A stretch of 64,000 nt of DNA from Marthasterias glacialis (lineage: Eukaryota; Echinodermata; Asteroidea; Forcipulatida; Asteriidae): contig OU452227.1 in the NCBI GenBank assembly GCA_911728455.2, forward strand, positions 22,879,414 to 22,943,413, given 5' to 3'. Every line of letters starts with the position of its first letter. Position 1 is the stretch's first letter. Positions 1-12,300 of this stretch are shown here, in pieces. The position numbers and the translations under genes were made by a program. Under the pieces are notes generated by a model that ran no database searches, was not told where the DNA came from, and saw only the letters and a list, made by a program, of their open reading frames with translations.

Positions 1-2059
1 AGTTAGATTTCTTGTTTACTTAAATCATAGGCAGATGTCAGAATGAGATTTGCATAAAAGTAAAGTTGTTGTTGTTTTGGGTCAGGCTTTGTCCAGCTCA
101 TATTTTTTAACTTTTGAGAGCCAATCAGAAGGTCGGTCAAAAATGGGATTTATAAAATGGGGGCGTTAATTACAGGCATGCGGATTAGCAACATTTGGTA
201 TTTTTTTAGTCAACATATATTTCATACTGCTTTGGTCGAAATAAAACAAATATACAAAAAAATATATATAGATAAGAGGAAATAATAAGAACAGCAAATG
301 AAGGGAAAAGAATTAATCTATGTAGACCCAGATTAAAGAGATTATGAGGCTTTCAGATTAAGCCAAGGCTGGTAAGACAGCCTAGACGGAGTAACTACAA
401 ACGTGGAGATAAGACAAACAGGTCATGCAAAACAAAACACAAACAGATTATGACTGTCCATAGCTTCACTCAGTCAGGCGTTATTTCATTGTGAAAATTG
501 TATGTAAAGTGTTAAAAGTATATTTATATGTTATATTTTATTAAATAAATTAAGCATAAGCAAAGAAAATTTGGCTGATGCCGGACTCGAACCCGCGACC
601 TCTCGAACACCGTACGTGCGCTCTGACCAACTGAGCTTACCAGCACTATGTTGGTTGGCGGTCCTGAGCAATGCCAGGCCTCTTTGCTCTGCGGGGGTCC
701 AGTCAGAAGCCAAACCATATCTGCCGATAATTACCGGTGTATTATATCATTTTATTTCATTCAACTCGTGTCCGGCATGCCAAATTACAAGAATGTAGCA
801 ATATAAAAACATAAAGAATAAAAAAAAAATGCACTTCAATAGAGTCAAGAAGTAAAAAATAAATAATAGAAATTAAAAAAGCGAAAGTTAAGGGAGCAGA
901 TAAACCGAGTTGTTTTTCCCAGTTATAGTTAATTGAATACATATTAAATGTGTACTAGATATGTGATCGTAAAAGTGAAGGCTTGTCAATGGTTTTCTTT
1001 GAGTACGTCTGTTTAAAGATGCCACCTCGTCAAGCTTTTCCTTATAGTCCGAGTATGAAAATATGGAATAAAGTTCACAGTCATTTTGCCCAAGGTCGAT
1101 AAAGGCATTCCTATATAGGCTGATCTATGAACTTGTTAATTGAATCTTGTGATTATTGCGGTGTTTGGGTGGTACTGGAGAGAACCAGGCTGTGTGTTTC
1201 TACGTCCCCCAAGTTGTTAATCCCTTACCGTTACATGCAAACAGTGCGGTCGATAGCCCACTTAGCAACTGCGACAACGTGACGGTGGCTCTGGATAACG
1301 GGAAGCAATGTAAACAAGACGTTTTAGATTCGTAGATTTCAATTGCTACGATACAATGATAAGATGTCGTGTACATTTTTATTTACTGCAGGTTAGGTTC
1401 TTCGACAAAAAATGACTGGTGTTTTTTCTTGCTATTCGCAATGATTTTCCCCAGAAAATTATTGCTTAATAAAAATCGTTGCTAAATAAAACATTAAAAA
1501 AATATAATGGATTTTTAAAACGGGGATTGCCATTTAATAGGTGACTGAAGCTTCAGTGCGGGAAAGTGCATGAGACAACAGTAGTTTCCAACTATGTTTT
1601 GCTTATTAAAACTGTCCATGTACGAGTATGATAAATACAGCCTTGACCAAAGTAATAAACATTGTGAAACCACTTCAGTTTCACAATAGCCCGTTCTATT
1701 AAAAAGTCTTTATGTAAAAAAAAAATCAATATACGGGGCCACACTGAAAGTTTCTTACACCTCAAGGAGGACACCGCAGCCCTACCCAACATCAGAATCA
1801 ATACTAAGCTCATTAATTATACAAGAGGGTGTACATCTTGTCGATTTATTGCACCACGAAAGTAAATTACATCGAAGCTTTATGTTTCGAAACAGCAGCG
1901 ACGCCATTTTGAAGAGCCATACGCAGTTTTCCCTCGACGAGGGGAACCTGGAAATGGGTCATTTTGGGAGAGAAAACTAGCTGACGAATACAGAGTTTCT
2001 TCAGTCGCAGTACATTTGGATGTATTGTTGTTATATTTGGAGCGAACCAACCAAGAAAA
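1..2059 (+). other. Upstream flank of polycystin gene
   Basis: No convincing coding sequence. It contains one SINE (571-740) and otherwise AT-rich single-copy-looking DNA with short A/T runs. The transcription start is not visible: I see no TATA box or X-box pair close to 2060. A 5' UTR must lie upstream of 2060, possibly within 1850-2059, where base composition is less AT-rich. Confidence 0.5.
571..740 (-). repeat. tRNA-derived SINE
   Basis: Read on the minus strand, an A box (AGCTCAGTTGGTCA, complement of 623-636) and a perfect B box (GGTTCGAGTCC, complement of 583-593) are spaced as in a tRNA. The segment after it (GGGTCCAGTCAGAAGCC, near 693-712) recurs in the element at 52083-52385, so they share a family. 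The cloverleaf is poor, so this is not a working tRNA. Confidence 0.75.
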
Positions 2060-3366
2060 ATGAGATACAAAGCTGAAGTTATCGCCGTAGTGGTAAGTTT
2101 CAGGACTGAATGAGTTCCCATTGTTTGTTTTATGTAAGTTAGAAAACATGCTGACGGAGTAGGGTAGAAAATATCCTCACATTGCGATTTTGACCCGACA
2201 ATCATTTTGTATCAAGTTTTCATAATGGTTGAATTGTGAAAAATGGCAAAGGCAAAAAAGCTTCCCAACGTAAATGTCAGGGATGTAACTTTGCCATTTG
2301 TTTGAACGATTTTGTTTTCTGAAAACCTGCACTAACTCTAGGATTTGTTACGGTTTGTTATTGTAGCTATTTTTTGATAATAGTTTTCTTTGTGACTTTT
2401 TTTAATGGGGCGTGGCTTACAAGATTTAGTTGTTATTGTTCAGTGTGTATTTCACCAACTTTTATTTATTTGCTTTTGTTAAGTTCAGACTTAACAAAAC
2501 TTTTACTTTGTGACTTTTTTAATGGGGTGTGGCTTACAAGATTTAGTTGATATTGTTTAGTGTGTATTTCACCAACTTTTATTTATAAGCTTTTGTTAAG
2601 TTCAGACTAGTAGGTTTACTTTGCTTTAATACGTTTGTTCTTCCTCGCAGGTTATGGTCGTTTTGCTTCGGCTGGGCTCCTCAGGTACGTAACAAAAATA
2701 AAACAACGAATGTTTCTTTCTTCAAACCTGTTTTCATCATGGAAAGGTACTTTTGAATGATATTAATTTTTGATGATTTGAATCATTATACCTATTTATA
2801 TGCAGTAACCTGCGAAGACATTTCATTTTTGTATTATCTGTTATTTCAACCTTGACTGTTCCAACACTGACTTGATTTTTATTTTTCAACAGAGGACCCA
2901 TACTGCTCCATCACCGAGATGGCAGTAGGCTCAATTAAAGATCGCATAATCACAGACACTACCAACCGCCTCTACATCGTCGACGCCACTGAGCTCAGCT
3001 GTTACGGTCGCATCAAGGGCTGGGTCTTCTACAGCACGCTCGACCAGCCCTTCAAACCGGGCGTCTGGCGCAAGACCACGGGAAACTACTACAAGCTCGT
3101 TGGGGAGAACACCATGTCGGCCACCACGAGCGGGTACACGTCTGTGGAGGTGCCGGCCGCGGATCGGATCATCTTCCAGCCAGGTGACATGCTGGGTTTC
3201 AGGCATTCAAGTCCGGCGTTGCATTATGATCTGAGCCTGGAGTCCACGACGCTGCGTTACGTCGGAATATCGGATTACTCAACGACTATTGCAGTCGGTT
3301 CCGTATACACTGTCAGTTCCACGACTGAGAGGGCTTACTCCATCAAAGCTTACTTCGAAGATGAAG
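2060..3366 (+). CDS. Polycystin exons 1-3: signal peptide and module A
   Basis: The start at 2060 is chosen because the first two tiny exons (33 and 34 nt) join in phase into a signal peptide: MRYK, then a hydrophobic core AEVIAVVVMVVLLRLG, then SSEDPYC. Exon 3 (2893-3366, residues ~23-181) encodes module A, a beta-rich unit with the pattern CYG.IKGW.FY, V(W/Y)R...YYKLVGEN, IIFQPGD.LGF and a closing RAYSIKAYF. The same pattern recurs in exons 4-5 and more loosely in exons 10-11. I do not recognise a named domain; a jelly-roll-like extracellular fold is a guess. Internal exons end in phase 1 on both sides, as expected for a shuffled module. Confidence 0.85.
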
Positions 3367-6300
3367 GTATGTAGTGTAAGAGTTAAGACGGTCGTTTGCC
3401 AACAATTGTAAGGACCTTAGCAATTACCTTCATACCCAAGTACCTAAAAGTGCTCTCTGCTCACCAAATTTGACTCGCTTACAGCATGCACTGAATTCAG
3501 TCGGTAAACCATCACTCCCCTTGTGTCATAACTAAAAAGCAAGTGGCCGTCACTTACACTTACACTTACAATTTAATGGAAATGATATACTGTGCCTTTA
3601 AGTACCCCATATCTCTCCAATGTTTATCCAGCTCATTTTTGAAGGAGTTGACGCTTTTGGAACCAATAAAATATTTTGGTATAGGTCATCCCATGCGTTG
3701 ACAACTCGCTGTGAGTAGAAGTCCATTCTGCATTTAAGTGATTTCTCAGGTCTTGGTTTGTATAGCTTTAAGCTGTGTCCTCTTGTGGCTGAACTGGCTC
3801 TTGTGAAAAACTTACTGGCGTCTGTTCTTTCGAATCCTTTCGTCCTTTGCTCAGTATTTAGAGCCACAAGTGGGTCGAAGGTTAGAATTTAACGCAACGA
3901 GTTTTCAGCGAAAACACAAGAGAGAACCTTCAAACACAAGAGTTTACATTTTAACTTTATTTCACGAAGAACAGTGTCTTCGGGTGGTATAAGTTCGTGA
4001 AAGAGATATTACATCTCAAACTGTGACTTATACAAACTTTTTTTTCTGACAAGATTACACGGTGGATTGTGCCGAAGAGACCCATGGACCCGGTCCCGAA
4101 AGCCGCTCCAGTAATGACGGTGGCAACTACATCATGATCATGCACAGTCAACCTTTCACATGTTACGGCCAGGTAGGTTCAAACATTTTTACCTTCCTAC
4201 ATCATGTGATAGCTGAAAATTAATACCGACGCCAAGAAGTATACATTGCCTGATCTTTGCACGTAGAAATGTGAAATTGTTGTTTACATCCTTGTTTTAC
4301 CTGACTTTGATTTGTGTCTATCCGATTTAAGTATTATAGAGAATGAGCGTTCTAAATATTTCAAAAATTTGAGGATTTAACTACCAAGAATTATACTTCA
4401 TCTTAAAGAATGAATTAATTCTCCATCGTGTTAAGGTTGGACGTCTTAACCTCGGTTCAATTCGTTTTGTGTTTATTTCTTTTTTTTTTTTTTGTCGACC
4501 TTTCCGTGGGTGAGCTTCCTTAGTTTTCATACCGTACTGCTTAAAGTGTGTGACGGTTATTTGTTGTACGTGACTTGGACATGACTCAGAAAAAGCGGGC
4601 AAGTGATTTTAATGTGTGTAAAACTTCTAATCCGAAAGGTGAAAGGATGGAATTTCTACGCGGCCAGCAACGGCGGCTTTAAGGCGGGCGTGTACCGGGC
4701 CAACAACGACGCCAAAACCACGTTCCTTCTCAAGGGAGAGAACGAGATCCCCGGCAGTGTGTACGATAACAACCAGGCCAACATGCACCTCATCGAGAAC
4801 GAGGATGAGTGGCTGTATTTTGAACCTGGTGACGTCATTGGATGGAGATGGAAGGGTGACGGATCCCGTATCCGATGGGATACGGGGGCGGCCGAGTCCA
4901 TGGATATGCGCTACACGGGTCACACTGATGCCTATTACGTTGATTATGGGGTGGGGGACACATTTTCTGTTGGCAGCAGCTTAGGCAGAGCGTATTCGCT
5001 ACAGGCTGTGATCTCTCCAATGGGTACGTAAATTACCGTACAATCAATGATCGATCAGATGACCATCATTAATCGATAAAAGATCGATAACTGTACATTT
5101 AACATTCATCATTTGTTTTATATACATGTATGTTGCTATGTGATTTTTATTGTAGCTTTGTTTTTCGATCTTTGCTGTACAATGGAAATCAAATCTCATG
5201 TTTCTAACATGACGAATAAATAAATAAATTGAAAGTACCGGCAAGCTTCATTCAGAAAAAAATCCTTATCGATACCTATACCGATCAATAACTCAATCAG
5301 TCAATCAATCGAAAACGGTTTTTTTTCTCTCAGAAAAACTGACCGTTTATTATTAAGATCCCCCAGAAAATAAGTTATTATCATTTCTCAATTATTTGTC
5401 CAGGGTACAAGGGCTGCTTCCATGAGAATTACGCCAGCCGTGAATTCACCGTGCCAATGGGCCAGTTTAGCTTGATGGAGATGACCCCTGAGTTGTGCGT
5501 CTCTCGCTGTGCCAAAAGATCCTATACGTAAGCATGATTCTGGCAACATTTATTTATTTATTTATTTATTAACTATACGTTGCCAGGCAACCCAACATCC
5601 GTTAAATTGAAATCGTCTTTGAGTATTTTGAATGGATAATAATAAATACATAATACTGTTACCGTTCAGATATGCTGCTCTCCAGCAAGGGGACTTGTGC
5701 TTCTGTAGCCAATCCTTCGGCGAGAACAGCGTTGGAAACTCCACACTCTGTGCCGATCCATGCCCGGGGAAGCCATTGTATGCATGCGGGGGTGTCTTAA
5801 CAAATAAAGTCTACTCCACGCCTCTTGTCCTTGTGGGATTTACTCTGGAGGAACTTCTCGGTGAGTCAGAACTAACTTTAACATGAATTCCAATTTAAAC
5901 AATAAATATTTCGTTTACTGCAGAAATCTATTCTTTGGTTGGTTAATATGAAAAGTTATTTTGGACATAATATCTGAACTTATGAAAGTTTGCTTGTTTG
6001 TGTAAACGTGTATAAAAAAAGTATTACTAAAACAATCCATACATACGGACTAGCATTTCGTGCGCTACATTTTTTAACTCGTACGTACAGCGGTAACAAA
6101 TTTGTTCGTAATTTTTATTTAATTCATAATTTTGTACGCTCCGGAGTGCGACAATGTACGATAAAACAAAAATTATGAGTCGAAAGCGAAGCTGTGGCAA
6201 AGCAACCGTCCAATCACGAAGCAGCATCGTTTTGTACTGAAAGAAGTATATTTAACATTAGGTTGCGGTTTTATTTGGTTTGCTTTTTTTTACTATGAAT

Positions 6301-9300
6301 AAACTCAAATGTGTGTCTATGGTTTTAAGACGCCCACCTGTACATGCAAAGTGAGTAGACGGTCATTTACACGAACGTTACGGAACTTTACTATACCTAT
6401 CACTTCGCTGAAAATATATCGTTTTTGGAGGGATGGGTATGCCCGTGCAGTACTAGCGCTGCTCCAGTTAAAATTATACTAGTTGTAAATGAGTGTGTCA
6501 CGTTTGCCGTCCAGGCTATATTTTCACATTTACGGCCTTTTAGTTTTGCACAAAAGAGGTGTGATTGCTTTTCATATGGTGAAGTGTGCCAAGACCGGTC
6601 TGTTTAATCGGAATTACAGTAAACGTTCGGCCATACTGCATACGTATACTTTCTTTACCGATTTTGATTTTGTATCTTTAAAGTATGGCGAGCCGGGCAA
6701 AGAGAGCCAAGGTGACAAAAAAAATTATATTACCACCCCACTTTTCACAACAAAATTACGCCACTGATTGACATGGAGATCACTCAATTCAAGCTTCTTC
6801 CCAGACTGTTTTAGAACTACAAATGGAGGTATGTAAACAACAACACGGTAGTGCACAGCAGTATGATTTTGGGACATGACAAAAAAATCAAGTGGGCTTG
6901 CTACAAAAAGCTAAACATTTGGCTTACAAAAACTCACAGGATAAAAATTAATGGCCCACAGGGGCAAAGCAAAAATGAACCGCAGTTGCTCGCAATTTTC
7001 CTCGCAAATTATAGCCTGCACAATTGCCTAAATTTAGACGGAAACATTTCTCAAGATGGTATAAAGTTTATAAAGACAACAGCTTTAATTCTCGCTGATT
7101 ATAAAGTTTAAACGATGAATGTTTTAGTTTAAGTCGAGAAAATTGCATTTGAAGACCACCGCACCCACCCACAGTTAGTAATCTTGTTTATTTTGATCGC
7201 CACAATTTAATGTAGGCCTGACGTACACACTAATCCTGCCGCCTCCCCAAAAAAGAAAAACCCACAACTAGGGGGCGCACTACTATTATAAAAAAAAAAA
7301 TCATCACTCGATCGACCAGCCAGAAATCTGACGTCATGCATGTGTAAATTTGTGCGACTGCAACTGAGTAGTTATTTTTACGTGTCGATATTTGTGCAAC
7401 GTCTTTGCATGGATTAGAAAGCCAAGTGAAGTTTCTCCGAGCGTGTACTTTAAGTTGTACGACTGATGGAGTAAGTAAAACATATTTATTTGAGTGAGAA
7501 TGCCGTGTTTGTGATTGATAGAACAAAAGGACGTAATTTTTACGACGGAGGTGAGACAGCGAGAGTTAAAAAATATTCAAATTGAATACAAATGAATAAT
7601 TATTGATTATTATGTTTTTCAATTTGTAACTCTCTTTCGAGAGGACTTGTATTGGCTTGTCTTTACTGCACAAACGTCCGCCACTATCTGGGTTCCAAAC
7701 GCCGTGCAGACATGCCATTACCATTGATATTTTTAACCAAGAGACACAAAATAAAATGTTTTTTTCCCTTGCATAGCCATACGACCGGTAGCGTACACAC
7801 TACGACGTCGCGTAGACAGACTCACTTAACAGACGAGAACGAAAGTGCGAGCTTCCCTGTATACTATTGACCAATCATAACACAGATAAAAGCTTACGTC
7901 AGAGCAGGCAAATCCAATGAAACTATCGGGTCTGTATGAGCCGTGCCTGTCTTTACCTAGAAATGTGTTGCCCGCCGCCTACAGGGGGCGCTCTTAACGC
8001 GCCGCATATGAGTGAATTTTAATTTTTTTTTTTACTGCTATATAAAGAATCGAAACATTGCAAACGAAAAGGAGCTATAGCAAGGTAGCAATGTCCTGGT
8101 AAGACATCATTTTAGTAATATTGTTTTATTCAGCAATAATGCCTGAGGGGTGAAGTAATGAGTGTGACTGAGTCAAAAGTGTGAATGGTGTTTGGATGGG
8201 GTCGGAATCTGCTGTTAGTGTTACTGTTAATTAAAGTGTTACTGTTAGTGTTGTTGGTCTGTTTTTAATAAATTGGGATTGTCATGATTTGTCAATGTCA
8301 TTTACTCATGAGACTCCACATGCTCAATCCTCATGGCCATGATTTCGACACTTTGTAATAATTCAAAGTGCCTGTTCATCTCTGTATATATTCTGTCAAC
8401 CTTTCTGGACAGGTATCAAGGATATAATTTGACCTAAATGATAAGGGAGATAAAGTGGCAGCCAGATACGGCATTTTTGCCTAATTAAGTTGTCTTATGC
8501 TACATAAAGTATACTATTATAGCCCTATAAACAGTGCCAATACGCTGGCCTACCTCTACTTCTTGGTCCTACAAACGCTATGACCCACAGTTAGAGATGA
8601 ACTTTCGAATCAAGACTTACATTTTTTTGCCAAAATTGTTCAATCGATGATCTCTTCGGACAGGTCATTGCCCGAAAGTCTGGAGTACATTAGATCCGAG
8701 GTGCGGTGACTTATTTGGGTGGAATTTTATGAAAAATCTCAGAGCTGATACAGACACATTCAAATGTCGTCGGAGCCAGCCCATGATGGTTGCTGTTGCG
8801 CATGCATACTATTATTGTTTTATAGTATTATTATTATTCAAATAACTTTGGTCCTGTCAACAGATTTGGAGTTGTGTTATGAGCCAGTTGATATGGCTGG
8901 TAACATCACCAGAGGGACTGGTGTGACCTACGACTTCAACTATGGTGATGGATTCTCGGACCTTGCACTAACAGATGCTGCAGCAACTCATCACTACAAG
9001 TAAGTTTAACTAAATTTTTTTTTCTTGCCATAATTATTTGTTTTAGGTGGGGGGGGAGTATTTTTGTTACATGTACCTTAATAAATCCTGTAGTTGCATT
9101 TTTTATGTGTGGAAATACAGTTGAAGTTTCTTGGACATTGCTTTTAAGACATTACCAAGAATAATCCAACATTGTTAACAAAATTTCTGAACTATAAACT
9201 TTATCAAATGGGTGTTCACATGTTTAGTTTTGTGATCAGTTTTAAGTTGGCTTATTTTAAGTTACGGCTGACTAGGTGATGGGACACTTGGGTTGGCCCC

Positions 9301-12300
9301 AGAGTATGGCTAAATGGCAACAATATCCATCCCTACTCTGTCTTCCCCTTTTAAACAGAATGATATTCATAAATACCCCAGACAGTTTAGGCACACCTGT
9401 TGGTTAGAAGGTGGTCACATGACCATGTTCACCTGGTATTAAACGGCTGATAAAGACATAGCTGGAGCTGTTTAAGACTGGTTGGCTAACGCATGTTCGG
9501 CGCTCATAGCCAGACTCTTGTTGGACTCAAGCTTACATGGGGGCTAATTTAAATTTAACGCAATCAACCAGTAGTAATTGTAATATCTATCAGCATGGGC
9601 GCGTACACCCAACCGTTAAGTGTCGCATGCAATTTGTCCCCTTGCGAAATGGAGCCTGAGGACATGACAGGAATTGAAAATTTACAAAACAGAAGAATTT
9701 ACAGATTTTCCTACATTATTATGCTTTTTAACAATAAGGGTATTATGAATGGAATAAAACAGTAGTGACCCGGTTTTAGATGGCCATTTAAGACCTTGCA
9801 GACACGACCATGTCGGTCATAAACTACTGTTTAAGACCTTATCATCACTTTTTTGTTGCCTTATTGAATATGATGATGTAATTTAATTATCATTATTGCC
9901 AAAACGAATGGTAATCTTTTTCTCTTATAAGTGAGTCATTCATAGTGATACAAACTCACTGGATCATTTCAGATGCTCATGTAAAACAAGCATTATTTTG
10001 GCATAAGGAAGAAAGTTTTATCAGTAATATTATAAAAAAAAAAAATCAGCCGCTTTTAAAAATTGAGTTTTGGCTTCACCCTAAATGAAAGGGGGGTTTA
10101 AAAAAGACAAGCAACTGTTTTTTAAAAGTTGAAACATTTTTACTCGACAGCAAACCTGGAACATACTCCATCTCAGCGTCTGCCACGGATCTGTGGTTGA
10201 ACAAGGAGACGCAGACGATTAGCGTTTTCGTGGAGACCAACATGACTGATGTGAAAGTAGACTGCCCTCTGGCTGTGGAGTATCTCAGCAGATTTGGATG
10301 TGATTTCTATGTCTACCAGGGAACTAACTTGAGTGCCACGGTAGACTTTCAGGATGGCCGTGCTGTCACTTTTGATGTAGAAGGTAGAAGTTTATGTCTT
10401 AACTTTTCAAAATACATGTGACCAATTGATTATCACAGTAAGTCTTATGTGTGCACTCTGAAAGATAACACTTTAAAGACTTTTCCCTTTAGTACCCTCC
10501 TCTTCCCCCTCCCCCCCCCGAATTTTTTTTTTAAATTCTCACAAATGAAACAACAAATGAGCTGACATTTTCACAGATTGGTTTTATTACATATATCTTG
10601 ATTTGTGTAAAGAATGGAAGCACTTACAGACATTTACCAATGTTGAACTGGGCTTTAAGAATTGAAATTGTTGAGCAATAATTTGGGCACCCCCTGAACA
10701 AAGATATTGACAAAATAGGGAGACCGCCAACATTAGGGTTGGATAGCTCAGTTGGTAGAGCGTCGGTACGTTAAACCGGTGGTCAGAGGTTAAAATCCCG
10801 CTCCAGTCAATTTTTCTTTGTTCACCCTTAAATTGAGCAATAATTTTCAGGGAACAAGTTTGTGAAACTGTCCCTTGGAATTGGAACTGAATGTACTCTT
10901 CACAAACTGAGTATTGTATCATTTCCTTTTTGCAGATGCTGAGACGTTGTTCTATGGGCAGATGCTAGACCAGGATGTATCTATCAGTAATCAACCAAAC
11001 AGCTATGTCTACCTGATGATTAATTCAGCTATTGAACATGATGGCCGTCTGGTAGCGTGGGAGATGAATGCAATCACCACTGGCACAATAGCACTGCAGG
11101 TACGTGTAGAATTAGACTGGGGAGAGAATAATTCATAGTATTTTTTCCCCCCTGGTAACATCTGTCTTGTGCTCTTATGTAACACTAAATTGACCCCACA
11201 CCCTACTTTGGCCACAATTCCCTACAGACCTTCACTTTCTTTCTTGGGTCCTGGTCGCTGCACTTGTGTCTTTAATCATCATTGCTTTGACATTTGGATG
11301 GGACGTCAAGCTGTAGGTCCTGTGTGTTCTACAACTCTGTTCTGTTGTTTCTGGCATGGTCTGGCAGCAACTTGTTCCACTTTACCTTGTATCCCTTTCA
11401 AGGTGTCGTATCATGGTTTTTAACAAGCGCCACCCAACTTTTAAATTTGGCACCAAGATTGTCATTTATGACTGACCATGTTGCATTATAAATGTTCATT
11501 ACTGTTAGTATTCTTTCAGGGTTGCAGAGGTTTCATTTTCACCAGTCATTGATTTTGTTTTGGACTTGTTTATCAATTTAAACATAGCGTTTTTGGTCTT
11601 GGGCCGGTTGGTGATTTGTGGGGGCTGGGTGTGCATTTTGCCCAAAAGGAAATTCAACTGGCCTTAAGCTAGTTTTTCTTGACTCGCTGTACAAAACGTC
11701 ACTTCAACTACAAAAAACAAAATGTTCATGAAAGGTTTAAGGGCCACCACATTTAAAGGCCACCAAGGCAAAAACAGTGAAACATAAGCGGTGGCCTCTG
11801 TGTAATTCTAGGCCTGCATAATGACTTTATTGAAACCTCGCAGCAGCGGGGAGACAAAAAAAAATCCAATTGTTACCAAATATGGTCATAATTTGTTTTT
11901 TTAAAGGGCCAATAAGGCCAAGATTCCATGTAATCCTCACCCCTGGTATACCCCACAAGCATGTAGACTCCCATTGGCCAGACCCTAACCAATGCAGAGT
12001 AAGGAGTGTTGAAAGACAGCAGTCACCTGTCTCAGTGTAGTAATTGATTGACCTTGTGGCTAAGGATCCTTGGCACAGGGCGGTATGCAATTTGTGAAAA
12101 CAGCTTGTGAGGCACGTGGATCTTAAATAACACAAGTCTAAGTCTTGACTGGCACTCCAATTCACCCCCCACAGTGATTTATAATGGCTTTGGGCTTGCA
12201 GGGTGAGTTATTGACCTTAAAGACAGGGTGGACAAAATTTTATCCTCCTGGATCCAGCGAAGTTGTTGATTTTTGGAGCTGCTCCAAGAGTTAACCAATT

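Noticed and set aside
581..645. Possible tRNA gene on the minus strand
   Set aside because: Good A and B boxes but arms do not pair well and the flanks recur in other repeats; SINE.
1867..2205. 112-codon minus-strand frame at the polycystin start
   Set aside because: Antisense over exon 1 and its upstream DNA; no domain and no splice partner.
2060..5860. Leucine-rich repeats or C-type lectin expected for vertebrate PKD1
   Set aside because: Searched by eye in all N-terminal exons; no LRR consensus and no WND/EPN-type lectin motif found.
10740..10815. Possible tRNA gene (A box and B-box-like sequence)
   Set aside because: Degenerate B box, no closed acceptor stem, and a SINE tail shared with other copies; a tRNA-derived SINE instead.
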